A model generated the notes under the pieces. It was not told where the DNA came from. It ran no database searches and worked only from the letters and a program-made list of their open reading frames with translations. Positions 52,683 through 63,860 of a DNA stretch of 64,000 bases are shown piece by piece. This stretch comes from Cristatella mucedo (Eukaryota > Bryozoa > Phylactolaemata > Cristatellidae), in the NCBI GenBank assembly GCA_009760855.2, contig WPIO01000072.1:1098501-1162500 (forward strand). The letters run 5' to 3'. A program made the position numbers and the translations under genes. Each line of letters opens with the position of its first letter. The stretch's first letter is position 1.

Positions 52683-54006
52683 TGTAGCACTTTGCTGGCA
52701 TTGGCTGAATTTTAGCGCGAACAAGAGCTGTTCGGAGGCGAGCTAGAACTCCTTTGTTCTGGAGCAGTGAGCCAGAGAGGAGCGTCAGCGCGGTTAGAGA
52801 GCAAGAGCTTAAGAGCAAGCCAGGAAGCTCTGAGAAGAGCGGTGGCGATTCGGCCTTTAGAATTGGTCCGATACCCTCGAAGCTGCTGATTGATGTTGGC
52901 TGGCCTGTCAACCTCCGCCTTCACTCGGTCCAAGAAAGAAGCGTCTGGAACCCATTCGCCATTCAAGCTGGACAGAGGGGACATTCCAGTGGCCTAGTGC
53001 CGGTATTAGTTCCTTACAGTAATGGGCCATGCTGTCGGGCCCAATACCTCTAAGCTCTTGCCCCATTGTCTCAGCCAAGTATTTAAGAGTCGAGCGAAGC
53101 TCGCTCTGGGTCTTTTTGCCTCGTGTCTTTTTGTCTTTGGTCCGGCTTCGACGCCGTCGCACTCGTTTCTCTGAAAGCGACGGAGGAGGGCGGGCTGTTC
53201 GCCGGCGATTGACGGAACAAGACGAGACAGCGCTAGGAGGATTCGGTGGAACCCCACCGAATACGGTCGTATCGCGCCCGAGCTGGCATTTTGTGTGTTC
53301 TTTCGTGTTTTGTGTTTCTTTTGTGTCGTGTGTGTGCGCGCTAGCACGTGGTCTCGGCATAGGGATTTGCCGGCGCGAGCTAGGCGTAGTTGGCGTATGT
53401 GGAGCTCTAGTTCACCGGGTAGGGTTTAGGCTCCGGGTCGCGCTTCAGTGTGGAGAAGTATTTCCTCCGCAGGAGTGCTTGAGTTGGCGTGTGTGGAGTA
53501 TTCCGGTCGCACTGGTGGAAACCGAGTTCTAGTTCACCGGGTAGGGTTTAGACTCCGGTTCGCACTTCAGTGTGGAGAAGTACTCCCTCCGCTCGAGTGT
53601 TTAAGTTGGCGTGTTTGGGGTATTCCCTCGGCACAGGTGGGAACGGATTCCTAGTTCACCGGTTAGGGTTTAGGGTCCGGGTCGCGCTTAGTGTAGAGGA
53701 GTATTCCCTCCGCAAGAGTGTTGAACGTGCGAGGAGTGTGGAGATAAAGCTGAACTAGACGCGCAGCGACTTTGTGCGCTTGCGAATAAAGTTCAGTAAA
53801 ATCCCCAATTTGTGTGTCTTGCTTCCAATTCACGCCGCGGACTCACGACTCCCTTTGGTAACGGTAAGCAGGTCAGCGCCAGAAACGCTCGTTTCGTGGC
53901 GGCCAGCTTATTGCGCGTAGGCGCGCACCGAACGGCATTAGGCGATAGGCTACGCCGCTAGGTAAGCGGCAGGTCAAGCTTACTCCGCCGAGCCTTCGGC
54001 GTTACA
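52683..54006 (+). mobile_element. LTR family 3: solo LTR with 122-bp repeats
   Basis: Starts TGTAGCAC and ends GCGTTACA, flanked by CAAC at 52679-52682 and CAAC at 54007-54010. It contains three 122-bp repeats (about 53407-53750), then an AATAAA at 53785 and a GC-rich 3' part, consistent with U3, polyadenylation region and U5 in plus orientation. Open stretches in it (for example 53029-53532) have no recognisable protein. Confidence 0.8.
53407..53750 (+). repeat. 122-bp direct repeat, about 2.8 copies
   Basis: ctagttcaccgg recurs at 53407, 53529 and 53651, a spacing of exactly 122 bp, and most of each unit is conserved. Lying upstream of the AATAAA of the LTR, the units may be U3 enhancer repeats (inference). 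Confidence 0.9.
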
Positions 54007-55258
54007 CAACTGTACAAGCGTACGCCGTAAAAGATCCGGCTAGCTGAGTAATTGCTTGGCAAGTCGGAGTCGACGTACACCACAGTCGAGAGCTTCCGCC
54101 GAAAGACACCCACTCACGGGGAGGGCCACGAACACGCTTCACGGGGAATACGGAATATACAAGTCACTACAACAAACGTGCTACCCAGCTCCACTCTGGC
54201 CATGGACAGCCGTTGCCTTGCGTGCGTCGCCATATCGCCGGAGCACGCCTGCAACCATCCATGTGCATAACTCGGCGAGACCGGGAACCTCCCAACACTA
54301 CGACTTACTCGGCCAACTTCTCCTACCCAAGAGCCCCGTAACCTCTAATCTTCGCACATCCGGCCATGCCGTAGGTCCGACCCCGGCCTAGCCGGTAACC
54401 TTTACCCACATTATAGCCGTCCGGTTCCAGCCAACCGAACCTAGCCTGGGTACATTATATCGGACAGCTGTCTTTCTTATTCTCAGTTTCCGAGCGATCT
54501 CTCGGTTGCTAACCTTCGCAAGATAGTAAGACCGTAGCTGGCTCTTGAAAAAATCATAAAGGCGACCTCTCTTTGACATAGCTGAGCTACAAGTAGTGCA
54601 CTCACGTGATGATACGGTCTGCCGACTGACGCTAAGATCACTGAGAGTCCGCCCAACTTTCCGAGTGTGCTAGCTCAACAAGACTAGGTCGCACCTTTTA
54701 TTAGACGAATTAAGCCTGCAAATGCTACACGACGGGTGTCAGCTACATTTAAAGGTAAAGACAAAATACAGATTTATTTGCTATTAGACCTTTCTATCAT
54801 TATTATCGTATACCATGCCCATGGGTGAGCGGGAAGTAATACTTACAACTCAGCCACCGAAATACGGTACCACAACCGGCCAGCCATGTTGGAGTTATCC
54901 TGTAGCTTAGTAGGGCATCAATAAATACGCCTACTTCCGGCTTTCACGGGTTTGGCACTCCGAAATCCTCCTGGGCAAAAAGTTACTGACCAAAACACTG
55001 TTTCCTCGTAATTTTGAATTATTCTAGGATTTGAAAGTGTATATACAATATCCCTTTACAATAGAAAATGTTCTCGGGTATGTCCATTATGGTTTTGGCC
55101 ACTTCATAACTTGCAGAATATAAAAGAATGAAACTTGGTTGATGCTGTCAACGTAAGATTAGCTACCCATCTAGATCAGACCTGGAGCTGTTAGTAATTT
55201 CGATGACATTGAGTAACTCTTTGGATATTTTCCTCCCGATCGTGAGAAACAAGCGATT

Positions 55259-55413
<155 letters not shown>

Positions 55414-55422
55414 ACTGTTCAT

Positions 55423-55572
55423 TGGGCCGTGATAGCCGAGGAGGTAAGGTGCTCGCTCTTCAGCACCGAGGTCATGGATTCAAATCCTGCAGTTTAGCTA
55501 TTCCTTATTGCCAACTGCAAGCGGTGACGAAAGCCGATGAGGGTCTTCTGGCGCTCTAATAATAATGCTGCT
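55423..55572 (+). mobile_element. SINE-II copy
   Basis: gggccgtgatagccgaggag start, ggattcaaatcctgcagttt B-box region, gggtcttctggcgctctaat tail. It starts right after the CT microsatellite. Confidence 0.78.
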
Positions 55573-56502
55573 AAATCATCTAAGATTCTTTTAGTTCTCC
55601 AATGCTTCCTCTTATTTTTCTCTGTCTCGGGCAGAGTGCTCACATTGTTCTTCCATCGACTCTCTTCCACGAGAGCACGCCTTTCTCTCTCTCTCTCTCT
55701 CTCTCCCTCTCGATTAAAATAATTCCGCCATCCTCTTGTTTGAGTTTGGATCTAAATAGACTCCAGAAGTCAAAAGTTGCCATTCTTGTGCATCTCCTTG
55801 AGGAGCTTGTTGGAAGTATACCTAATGAATATTTGCAAGCTCTAGGAATTTGGTTATGACTCAAATTGCAGCGTGTCCCAGTAAACCCTGTTTGCTGAAT
55901 CCGTATCGAAGCCAGCAAGGGGAGCTGCATCGGGAAACCCAACACTAACTTCTGCATTAGATATCCCAGACCGGCTGGTTAATTTTGGGGCAGTTATAAT
56001 GCTGGTTTACTGAATACCCAATGTTTCTTAGCCGATCGGGCTCTCCTCAAGAGGTAGGAGGCAGTGCGGCTTGGACTTCAAAAAAGGCGATTAATAATTC
56101 TGTATGGTTCCTCAAGCATCCGAAAACTTTGCCTCACCGTGTATACATATCGAACGTAGTTTTCGCCTATTCTTGACTTTCTTAGGTGTTTTTGTGTCCT
56201 AGTAGTTGCATAAAGCCTTTCATTTTTCACAATCATTGGTTGTTGAATAGCTTCTCCTTAATACTGCAGCTGCAATGCACCTAATGCTAGGCTACCACAG
56301 GCAAGATCAAAGTGTACCCAGGCTAGGTTCGGTTGGCTGGGACCGGACGGCTGTAATGCAGGTAAGGGTCACCGGCTAGGCCGGGGTCGGATCTACGGCA
56401 TGGCCGGATGTGCGGTGACGTGAGGTCACCGCGGCTCTTGGCTAGGAGAAGTTGGCTGAGTAAGTCGTGGAGTTGGGAGGCTCCCGGTCTCGCCGAGTTA
56501 TG

Positions 56503-57229
56503 TGTAGTTCGATTGCATGCGGGCTGGTACCGCTCCTTTCCTCAACAGCTGGTGGGAGCATCCCCGAGAGGGGCGTGTGCACAGCTCAGTTTCAGCCTGT
56601 TCGTGCCCTGAGGTCCTGTGTGGACAATAAATTAGCTGTCCCATTCCTCCGCTTAAAGACAGTTGGCGACAAAAGCTTTAGCTCTGCAGGTCCTAGACTG
56701 TGGAACTCGCTTCCAAAATTCTTACGCAACGACAACTACTCGCCTACTGCCGACTATGGCACATCTTTTTCAGCGGTCCTGAGCTGCTACTTCTATGCTA
56801 CTCACTACCTCAACTGCTCTCCTGACTCTGCTATGCTTCCCACTTTATCTTTGTTGCGTGAGACGAAGTCTGTTGGCTACCGAATGCGTACCGAAAGCCG
56901 CTTAGGCTATGAGTGCGCTATACAAAACTCTCCTGCGTAACACCCACACGGTCTTTATGACTTTGTGGAGTTACAGACGGAGATACATTACATTACATTA
57001 CAACTGTGGTCAGCTTCTAATGAGGCGTTGACACAGGCCGATAACCTGCTGGTGAACAGATGGTGGATTCACCATCGGGGTCAGCCAAGAGACAGCCGGG
57101 GTCGAGGAGAGGAGACTAGAGTGTGAGAAGAGGGCGAAGGCAGTCGTGCGTCTTGCTGCTCCGTGCCTCGTGCAATAAACCGTTGGCGTTGTTCATCGGC
57201 TGGCTCTCTGATGGGCGAACCAAACTACA
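56503..57229 (+). mobile_element. LTR family 2: solo LTR nested in LTR family 1
   Basis: Starts TGTAGTTCG and ends AAACTACA, flanked by TTATG at 56498-56502 and at 57230-57234; the paralogous LTR at 58904-59621 has the uninterrupted site gagttatgcacc. It contains an AATAAA at about 57174 and is itself split by an L2-A fragment. Same family as 9684-10114. Confidence 0.88.
56583..57001 (+). mobile_element. L2-A LINE 3' fragment nested inside a solo LTR
   Basis: Closely matches the 3' end of the LINE at 6320-6735, from [12 protein letters not shown] through the 3' UTR to a terminal attacattacat repeat. It interrupts the solo LTR: GTGCACAGCT on its left and CTGTGGTCAGC on its right are contiguous in the other copy of that LTR at 9684-10114. 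Confidence 0.88.
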
Positions 57230-57777
57230 TTATGCACCTGGATTCCTGCAGGCGTGCTCCGGCGATGCGGCCACGCACGAAAAGCTACGAGTGCCCGAGG
57301 CCCGAGCCGAGCTGGATAGTAGGCTTGTTGTCGTTATTTGTATATTCCGCGTTCCCGGCGTATCCTATTCATGCCCCCTCGTGAGTTTGCGTCTTTCGGC
57401 GGACGCTCTCGACTGTGGTAGACGTCGACTCCGACTGGCCAAGCAGCTACTCAGTTAGCCGGATCTTTTACGGCGTACGCTCGTACTGTTGGAACGGAGT
57501 CGGTACAACGGTGGACTGCAGAAACCGACTGCCCAACTAACACGTTTGTTCGCACTTTCGGCATCGTATTGCGCCCCTATAGTGATCTTTATATAGGACC
57601 TTCCCCTGTACACTTGTTTAGTTCCCCTGTTGTTGTTGGTGCATGCGATTTCATGAAGAGGTCTAACCAGACGGCCGCTCGCCTTACCCTAGCTCAGCGG
57701 CACGGCGAGCGGCAGTATGGCCGGAGTATGGCAGAGCTTGTCGGGAAATAGCCTCTGACCCCTGTAACTCAGCTACA

Positions 57778-58903
57778 TTTGGCGACCCTTGCAGCGACGA
57801 ACATTTTTAGCAGCCTTCTGTGTGCGTTCTGTTTTGAATGTGTGTACAGGGATAGTGGTTTAGGGCTGTATATTGAACACGCTGGCCGTAGTAGCCATTA
57901 CCTCGTGGTGCTGCTGTCACTGAGTCGGATGAGTAGGCTAGGTCAGTCGATTGGGCGTTCCTTATTGGCAGGTAGGCCTGGGTCATTATTTTCAACTGTG
58001 GCTACGACAGCTGGACAGCAGCTAGGTATAGTCGTTCAAGTCCATGCCAGGGAGAAGAACTGAAGTTCATAGCATGTTTGCGTACACTGTCTTGGGTCAA
58101 AATAACACGATTTTTATAAGTTGTGGACAATAGCAATGCGGACAGGCTCATGAAAATCAACTGCTGAAAGCCAGCCTGACGCTTGGTGTGAAGGCTGCCT
58201 GCTGTCGACACTGAACGCGACCTGCACGAATGCAGCTTGGACGATCCAGGTGGAGGCTACTTATTGTCATTGACCCACATCCACGCACCAGCTGCATCAT
58301 CGTCATTGAACGAACAAGCCCAGGAGTTGAACTAGCGACGATTACCGCCAGAGGCCCAGTGGGCAGCAGCCCAGTGGGCTCCTAGATGAGCTAGCCCCAT
58401 CGGAAGCCAACTCGTTATTGATGGACTGTTCATGTGCTGTGCCGGGCGAGCCATTGAGAGTGGACGGTGCCGTTGGTCTGTTTTGTGTTGTAGGGGAGGA
58501 TCACGTTGACTGCGAGCACATCGTGCATCAAAGAGAGTTGGAGATTTGCAGTGAACAACACTCATCTGCGAAGCAGTTCGATTGACGAAGGCTGACGACA
58601 CGAGAGAGAACACTGGCTGGACAGTACAGCAACCGGAGCTGCATGATACGTCTTCCCTGAACTGGATGTTCTGCGAGAACTTTTTAGAATAGTGATTGCT
58701 GTATAGCGAATCATGATGACTTTTGTAACCGCTATTTGTGTAAACTTGTCTTTTGTAACCGCGTCGTTTGGTAACCTCGTTAACGATACGGCTTGTTGGG
58801 CAGCCACTCTGAGCATCTTCAAGCGTCTGTGATGGCTGCATGGCTCGACCTGTGGTGGGGCTATAGCACACACGAGGACGTGTCTCCCCCGGAGGCTGAC
58901 ATA
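57778..58903 (+). mobile_element. Internal region between two family 1 LTRs, no gag or pol recognised
   Basis: Opens with the primer-binding-like TGGCGACCC at 57780. No protease, reverse transcriptase, RNase H or integrase motif is seen in any frame. The longest open stretch (58871-58332, minus) has no family match and low-complexity composition. The arrangement fits a non-autonomous (TRIM/LARD-like) element or a deletion derivative. Confidence 0.55.
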
Positions 58904-59621
58904 TTCACCCAGGCTAGGTTCGGTTGGCTGGGACCGGACGGCTGTAATGCTGGTAAGGGGATACCGGCTAGGCCGGGGTCGGACCTACGGCATGGCCGGA
59001 TGTGCGGTGGCTTGAGGTTACCGGGGCTCTTGGGTAGGAGAAGTTGGCGGAGTAAGTCGCGGTGTTGGGAGGCTCCCGGTCTCGTTGAGTTATGCACCTG
59101 GATTCCTGCAGGCGTGCTCCGGCGATGTGCAACGCAACGAATGCCCAAGGCCCGAGAGGAGCTGGATAGCAAGCTCGTTGTTGTGATTTGCATCTTACGC
59201 GTTATCCGTGTATCCTATTCGTGCCCCCCGGGAGTTGGCTCTTTCGGCGGAAGCTCTCGACTGTGGTAGGCGTCGACTCCGACTGGCCAAGCAGCTACTC
59301 AGCTAGCCAGATCTTTTACGGCGTACGCTCGTACTGTTGGAACGGAGTCGGTACAACGGTGGGACTGCGGGCCGACTGCCCAACTAACACGTTTGTTCTC
59401 ACTTTCGGCATCGTCTTTCGCCCCTATAATGACCTTTATATAGGACCTTCCCCTGTACACTTGTTTAGTTCCCCTGTTGTTGGCGCATGCGATCTTATAA
59501 ATAGGTCTAAGCTGATGACCGCTAGTCTTACCATAGCTCAGCGGCATAGCGAGTGGCAGCGTGGCCGGAGTATGGCAGGGTTTGGCGGGAAATAGCCTCT
59601 GACCCCAGTAACTCGGCTACA
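58904..59621 (+). mobile_element. LTR family 1 copy (718 bp), possible 3' LTR of a non-autonomous element
   Basis: Aligns along its length with 56313-57777 (clearly diverged, with small indels), from cacccaggctaggttcgg to actcggctaca. Together with the copy at 56313 it bounds 1126 bp of internal sequence. The first bases (TTCACCC instead of TGTACCC) are altered and no matching target duplication is visible, so it could also be a separate insertion. Confidence 0.78.
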
Positions 59622-59829
59622 AGACTATGTGAAAATGGCCGACGTAGCGCAGCATCTCTGAACACACTCACCCTCTGGATCTTTGAAAATTGCTCCTTAG
59701 CCGTCAGAATTGTTTTTCGCTTCACCAGCGTCGACCTGTTAATTGCCTTTCGCCATATTCGCCTTTCGCCATTTAGCGAGCCATGTGTTCGCTCCTAGGC
59801 GGATGCACGCAGAGGTAATGTGGCCCGGT

Positions 59830-61213
59830 GGCTCGTCGGGATCGCTATCGCGGCTCGTCTACGAGTTTTAACTTTAGGCGCTTCTAGTTCCGACTATGGG
59901 CCGTCTATAGGCTCAGGTTAGCGAGCTCTCGCTCGCTTCTGCACGGCCTCAGCCTCACCAGTTGCCGAGCTGTATGGCGGCAGCGAACGATAAGCACGTT
60001 CCCAGTAAAAATCTCGTGTCGTCCGTAGCAGTCACACGAAGTGGACACAAACGATTGTGGTGTGCTTGCGTACTTCAATAGACGACCGAATAACGAGCTT
60101 ACGTTGGAACGCTTCTCTCGGGCTCGGAGTAGGCAGATACGAGAAGAAAGGGAGAAGAAAGAGATAAGAAAGAGAGAAGGTAGAGAGGGAGGAAAGAGAG
60201 AAGGTAGCGTCAGTTCGCGTCAAGGGCAGAAAGTCCGGAGCTAGTGGTGCCGAGGCTCGCACGACTCGCCCTGCATTTGGCTGACCCGTGGGGCAGCTAG
60301 CCGGAGCAAGCAGGGGCGAGGTGTGCAGAGCTTGGCGACTGGCACGTGCGGTTGATGTGACGTGAGAAGGGGAGCGCTTTTGCATGCGCAGCGTCGGCGA
60401 GTCAGCAAATGGTTGCCGACTAGGTCAGGCACCGCGCGCTATACGACCAGGGGTACGCATTCCTGCAGCTGGTAACTCCTTATGTAACGCTACGATCACG
60501 GCTTGAAATTTTTAAGCTCTACTGCCGCCATATAAAAGAGGGCGTTAGATTATTTACTCTTTATTTTAATTATGGCTTTTTAAAGCAGTTTTGGCACTTT
60601 TGGCTTTTTAGCCGCTTCTGTCCACGGTTCTAACCACGTCGCTGTTTGTTTCCAAATTCTAAATAAGATTGCTCAGGGAATAAAATAATTACCGTTTGGC
60701 AGTGACTGGAGAACAGGAGAGAAGTAGAGATTTTTCTGCCTGCGAGTACGTGCGAGCGGCACTTGATGCGCAGCAGGAGCGCAGAACCATTCTGAAGTCA
60801 CCCGGAAAACACTACAAGAGCAGTACAGCTCCTGATAATCACTCACAGCGTGGCATGTGAGAGACGAATGTGAAACTTACTTCTACTGTCTCTGCGCGCT
60901 CACACGGCGAGAAGCCACGACGAGGAAGGGAAGTTTTGAACAGTAGCGGATGTACAGCGGGACCGCGGGGCAGTTGGGAGCTACCACGTGACCTTGGGAG
61001 GATATCCGACCTATTTTGATTGTGACTGCTTTCGGGCGAGCAGGTACCGGACGGCGAGAGCGTTGTGTAGGTGCCCGGCGGTGATAGTTCGACGGCGATA
61101 GCAAGTGCGTACCTCCCAAAACCTGTGACTACACACGGTCGCCGGGACGGGTGCCGTGGCGTCGGAGCCGTAGGCGTGTGACACCACCGGGAGCACGCGG
61201 GCCCGCTGAAAGA
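59830..61213 (+). promoter_or_regulatory. CpG-rich region and 5' UTR of the beta-helix protein gene
   Basis: GC- and CpG-rich DNA that rises toward 61000-61213 and ends at the start codon of the secreted-protein exon. It includes a purine-rich stretch at 60136-60220 (gagaagaaagagataagaaa) and the SINE tail at 60497. No TATA box is obvious. Transcription start not located. Confidence 0.45.
60497..60548 (+). mobile_element. SINE-II tail fragment
   Basis: agctctactgccgccatata then aagaggg resembles the SINE-II 3' end; nothing of the head remains. Confidence 0.4.
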
Positions 61214-61462
61214 ATGACGCCGAGGATGACTGTAAGCAGGCTAGCCTTGCTCCCCGTAGTCGTCTGGCTGGCGGGCATAACGAGCTCGGCCAGTGCGACC
61301 CAATATTCAACGGCGACGACGCTAGCCTTGGCGAGCAGCCCGTTCACGTTTGATGACGACGTCGTCGTTCAACCAGCCGCCACGCTCACGGTGGAGGCCG
61401 GCGTCGAAATTCGAATGGCCACCGGAATGGAATTCCTGGTCTACGGTACACTGATAGCTAGA
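61214..61462 (+). CDS. First coding exon of a secreted protein with an N-terminal beta-helix-like segment (partial gene)
   Basis: 83 codons from ATG at 61214 (a second in-frame ATG is at 61226) to a GTAAGC donor after an Arg codon. Residues about 5-28 form a signal peptide (basic Arg, then LALLPVVVWLAG, then SSASA before the likely cleavage). The mature start shows DDDVVVQPAATLTVEAGVEI and FLVYGTLIA, the repeat style of right-handed parallel beta-helix domains, as at the N-terminus of large invertebrate surface proteins such as Bark beetle/Anakonda (family resemblance only). It lies at the 3' edge of a CpG-rich region, as a first exon would. No further exon is recognised to 64000. Confidence 0.6.
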
Positions 61463-62104
61463 GTAAGCCGGATTGATCGTGTACAGAAAACCCGGCTATC
61501 GCCTCTCGGCTGCTGCTTCCGTTGAGCGCTTTGGGCGCAGCTTGCCCAAACCAGCTGTACGTGCACCCTCAGTTATAGGTGTGCAGGTCAGCCTAGTTGT
61601 TCGGCGTAGGTGTTTGCGCAGAGTTTTGCTGTATTTGCTTTTTTATTTTGACATGTATATCGCCCCGTGCCGCGTCGCTTTTGTCTACCAGGCATCTATA
61701 AGCTTTGTTCCATACTATGAACTGGTGGCTGGTCGTGAGGTGCTTCCTAGTTTCTGAAGCCGCCTTGCTCTTGCTATAGCATATGACCTGCCCATGGGTA
61801 AAGGCACTTGAGATGAGCCGCATTGGCTGAGATTTTTTCCTCGGAAGCCTAGGTGTGTCTTCCGTCGGACCGTTGGGCGCTCTTAAATGTAAAACTGAGG
61901 ACTGTCTGTGTGTCTGCCTACCTACCGTAAGAAACTTTGTCCATATGCTGCTGACTATGCAGACAGCTGCCGCAACAGAGCTCTGCTACAGAGCTCTGGC
62001 TGGACCTTCCCCTTAGTTGTTGTCGTTTATACAGTTTTGGCAGTCGCTTGGCCTGCTGGGTGAGATGTTCGGCAAGGCTCCCAGTCTTGGTCTGGGCAAG
62101 GAAA

Positions 62105-62262
62105 GTTCGGCTGATTTAATAGCCTTATTTACGTAGCAGCAGTTCAACCTTAATAGCCACCGACCTGCTTATTGCAGGCATCCAATAATTGCCTGCTGAA
62201 GGATCTGAACCTGCTGCCCGTGGTATGAAGTGAAAGCAATTTTCCATTGGGCTAGGACCCAT
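62105..62262 (-). mobile_element. SINE-II copy, reverse, diverged
   Basis: gctgatttaatagccttatt tail, aatagccaccgacctgctta body and aaggatctgaacctgctgcc B-box region. Confidence 0.65.
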
Positions 62263-62851
62263 CAGTTACTGACATACTTATGAGCATTGCCACCCTTATC
62301 GGCTGGGGCTGAGATCAGACATGAATTCTGCATGGTGACCAAGTGCTTGATTATACCCCACCCACACCTTCAAGCAGCCTGGTTCGGCAGTGCTTTGCTT
62401 TCTCGTGAATAGAACGGTGACCGAAGGTTCAGGTACCAGCATATTGAAACAGCTTGCCCTGCAGGAATTATGCAATAGCATATTTAGTTAAAGCTAATTA
62501 TATACCTGTATTAGCAGGGTGCCTAAAGCTACATGGATGCGATATGCCCATAGCCGTGTGGTTGCCACAGCCATGCTCATTTTCACACCCCTGGATACAG
62601 CTAGTTATTAAAGCTTGGCCGACACCGAGTTTAACGAATAACCGCTATCCACGAAGATCGACGGGGAATCAGAGGCATGAAGCTCGAATTTCGAGAGAAT
62701 ATTGTAGTACACGGTCGTTTTAACATACCCACCCAATTTCATGCCATTTCGATCAGGCGTTCTCATGCAAATGGGCTGCAAAGATGATGGCCACTTGGAA
62801 GCTGTTCCTAACTGCTTTTACTTTAGGAATTTAGTTTAGGCCCTACTTTAG

Positions 62852-63860
62852 TGGGATATGTCAGTATGTAGATGTAAATGGCCGTCGGTCGTCTGGGAGC
62901 CCTTAAAGCATTGTTTACCTTATGGTTTGGTCTTAGGCTCCATTCGTTTCACTATCTATGCTTTCTTTCTAGCTGATGTCATCACCAAGCACAATCTTAG
63001 CTTTCATACATACGCCGATGACACACCACCCATGCTCCACCCACCTTTACACCTTTACAAGCCATGCTCCTTATTTGATTTATGTAATTCCCTTGCAGCT
63101 TGCATCGACGACAGTCTAATTGAGATAACTACTACCTTACTGATGCTTAACGATGATAGTGCTCTCATTGATAACCACTACCTTTCTGATGCTTAATGAT
63201 GATAATGCTATCTTATTGGCAAACCTAGTGTCGCCTAAAAGTTGGAAGACTACACCCTAAAGATTTGTTCATCTAGCATCACTCCTGTCACGTCTGCCCA
63301 TAACCTGGACTTGCTATTTCAAAACGTCTTATCATTATATGAGTGAAGAGTTCGACAACCCAACTAGCTCGTGTGTTTGTGACGCATCTCGCATCTCGAT
63401 TACCGCAATTCCCTTTATTCATGACTCCCGGCCAGTGCCCTTAACCGTCGGCAGCTAGTGCAAAAATCAACCACTTAACTGGACTTTTGTCCACAGTATA
63501 GCTTCTGCATCGCACCACATCTGTCTGAGCCTCACTGGCTCCCTGTCAAGCTTCAAATGGATTAAAAAACCCCTGTCTGGTTTGCTGTATGCTTAACTCA
63601 CTTGATCCTGCTTACGTATCCGACTTCCTTGCTCCCATGTTATGCTCTTGCACCACCAGCTTCTCGGCTTCTAGTTGTCTTGTAGTCATTGGCATACAAT
63701 TACAGTCGTTTTGTATTAGAGCCTTCTGCTCGCTTTCACCGAAATTCCGGAGCTCGCATCCAGCTACGGTCAATGCATGCAATAGCCTTTTTATGATTTA
63801 TAATCAGTTCTATATGTCCGAAGCACCTGTGGTTGCCACATCGTTCAAGTAGTAAGATTT
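62852..63860 (+). pseudogene. Degenerate L2/CR1-type reverse transcriptase fragment
   Basis: Codons for a GLVLGSIRFTIYAF segment (motif B region, 62930) followed by FHTYADD (about 63000, the catalytic motif) and, in other frames, CNSLYS-type and LNSLDPAYVSDF thumb-like segments to about 63660. Many frameshifts. A different subfamily from the copy at 4.6-6.7 kb. Confidence 0.7.

Larger units (their letters stand above)
52394..54454 (-). mobile_element. LTR family 1 copy inserted in the Tc1 relic (733 bp after removing a nested LTR)
   Basis: In the minus direction it begins TGTACCCAGGCTAGG and ends GGCTACA. It is flanked by TTAT at 52390-52393 and TTAT at 54455-54458. Removing the nested element (1324 bp plus 4 bp duplicate) leaves 733 bp, exactly the length of the copy at 56313-57777 after its own nested insertion is removed. 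It most likely is a solo LTR. Confidence 0.85.
51506..54580 (-). pseudogene. Tc1/mariner-family DNA transposon relic, split by nested LTRs
   Basis: The minus strand starts at 54579 with MSKRGRLYDFF, then VSNREIARKLRIRKTAVRYN (helix-turn-helix), is interrupted from 54454 to 52390, and resumes in the same frame with a GHPRDFTRRVDRFLKR-type segment, then KKAPLLTKAHR, YGSRKRRSYVRRWS-like and finally SLQRPSQNPDLNPIEHRW (about 51700), the DDE/D region of Tc1 transposases. Several stops and frameshifts are present outside the insertion, so it was already decaying or has decayed since. Terminal inverted repeats were not identified. Confidence 0.82.
56313..57777 (+). mobile_element. LTR family 1 copy (733 bp) split by a nested solo LTR
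   Basis: Begins TGTACCCAGG and ends CAGCTACA. A TATA-like ttatataggacc lies at about 57590. Directly after its end, TGGCGACCCTTGCAGCG (57780) resembles an LTR-retrotransposon primer-binding site, suggesting that this is a 5' LTR. The nested element occupies 56503-57229. Confidence 0.82.

Noticed and set aside
53029-53532. 167-codon plus frame in the LTR family 3 element
   Set aside because: Falls inside the LTR itself and reads into its 122-bp repeats; no protein family recognised.
58332-58871. 179-codon minus-strand frame
   Set aside because: Lies antisense in the interior of a presumed LTR element, has no recognisable motif and is crossed by other frames; not called as a gene.
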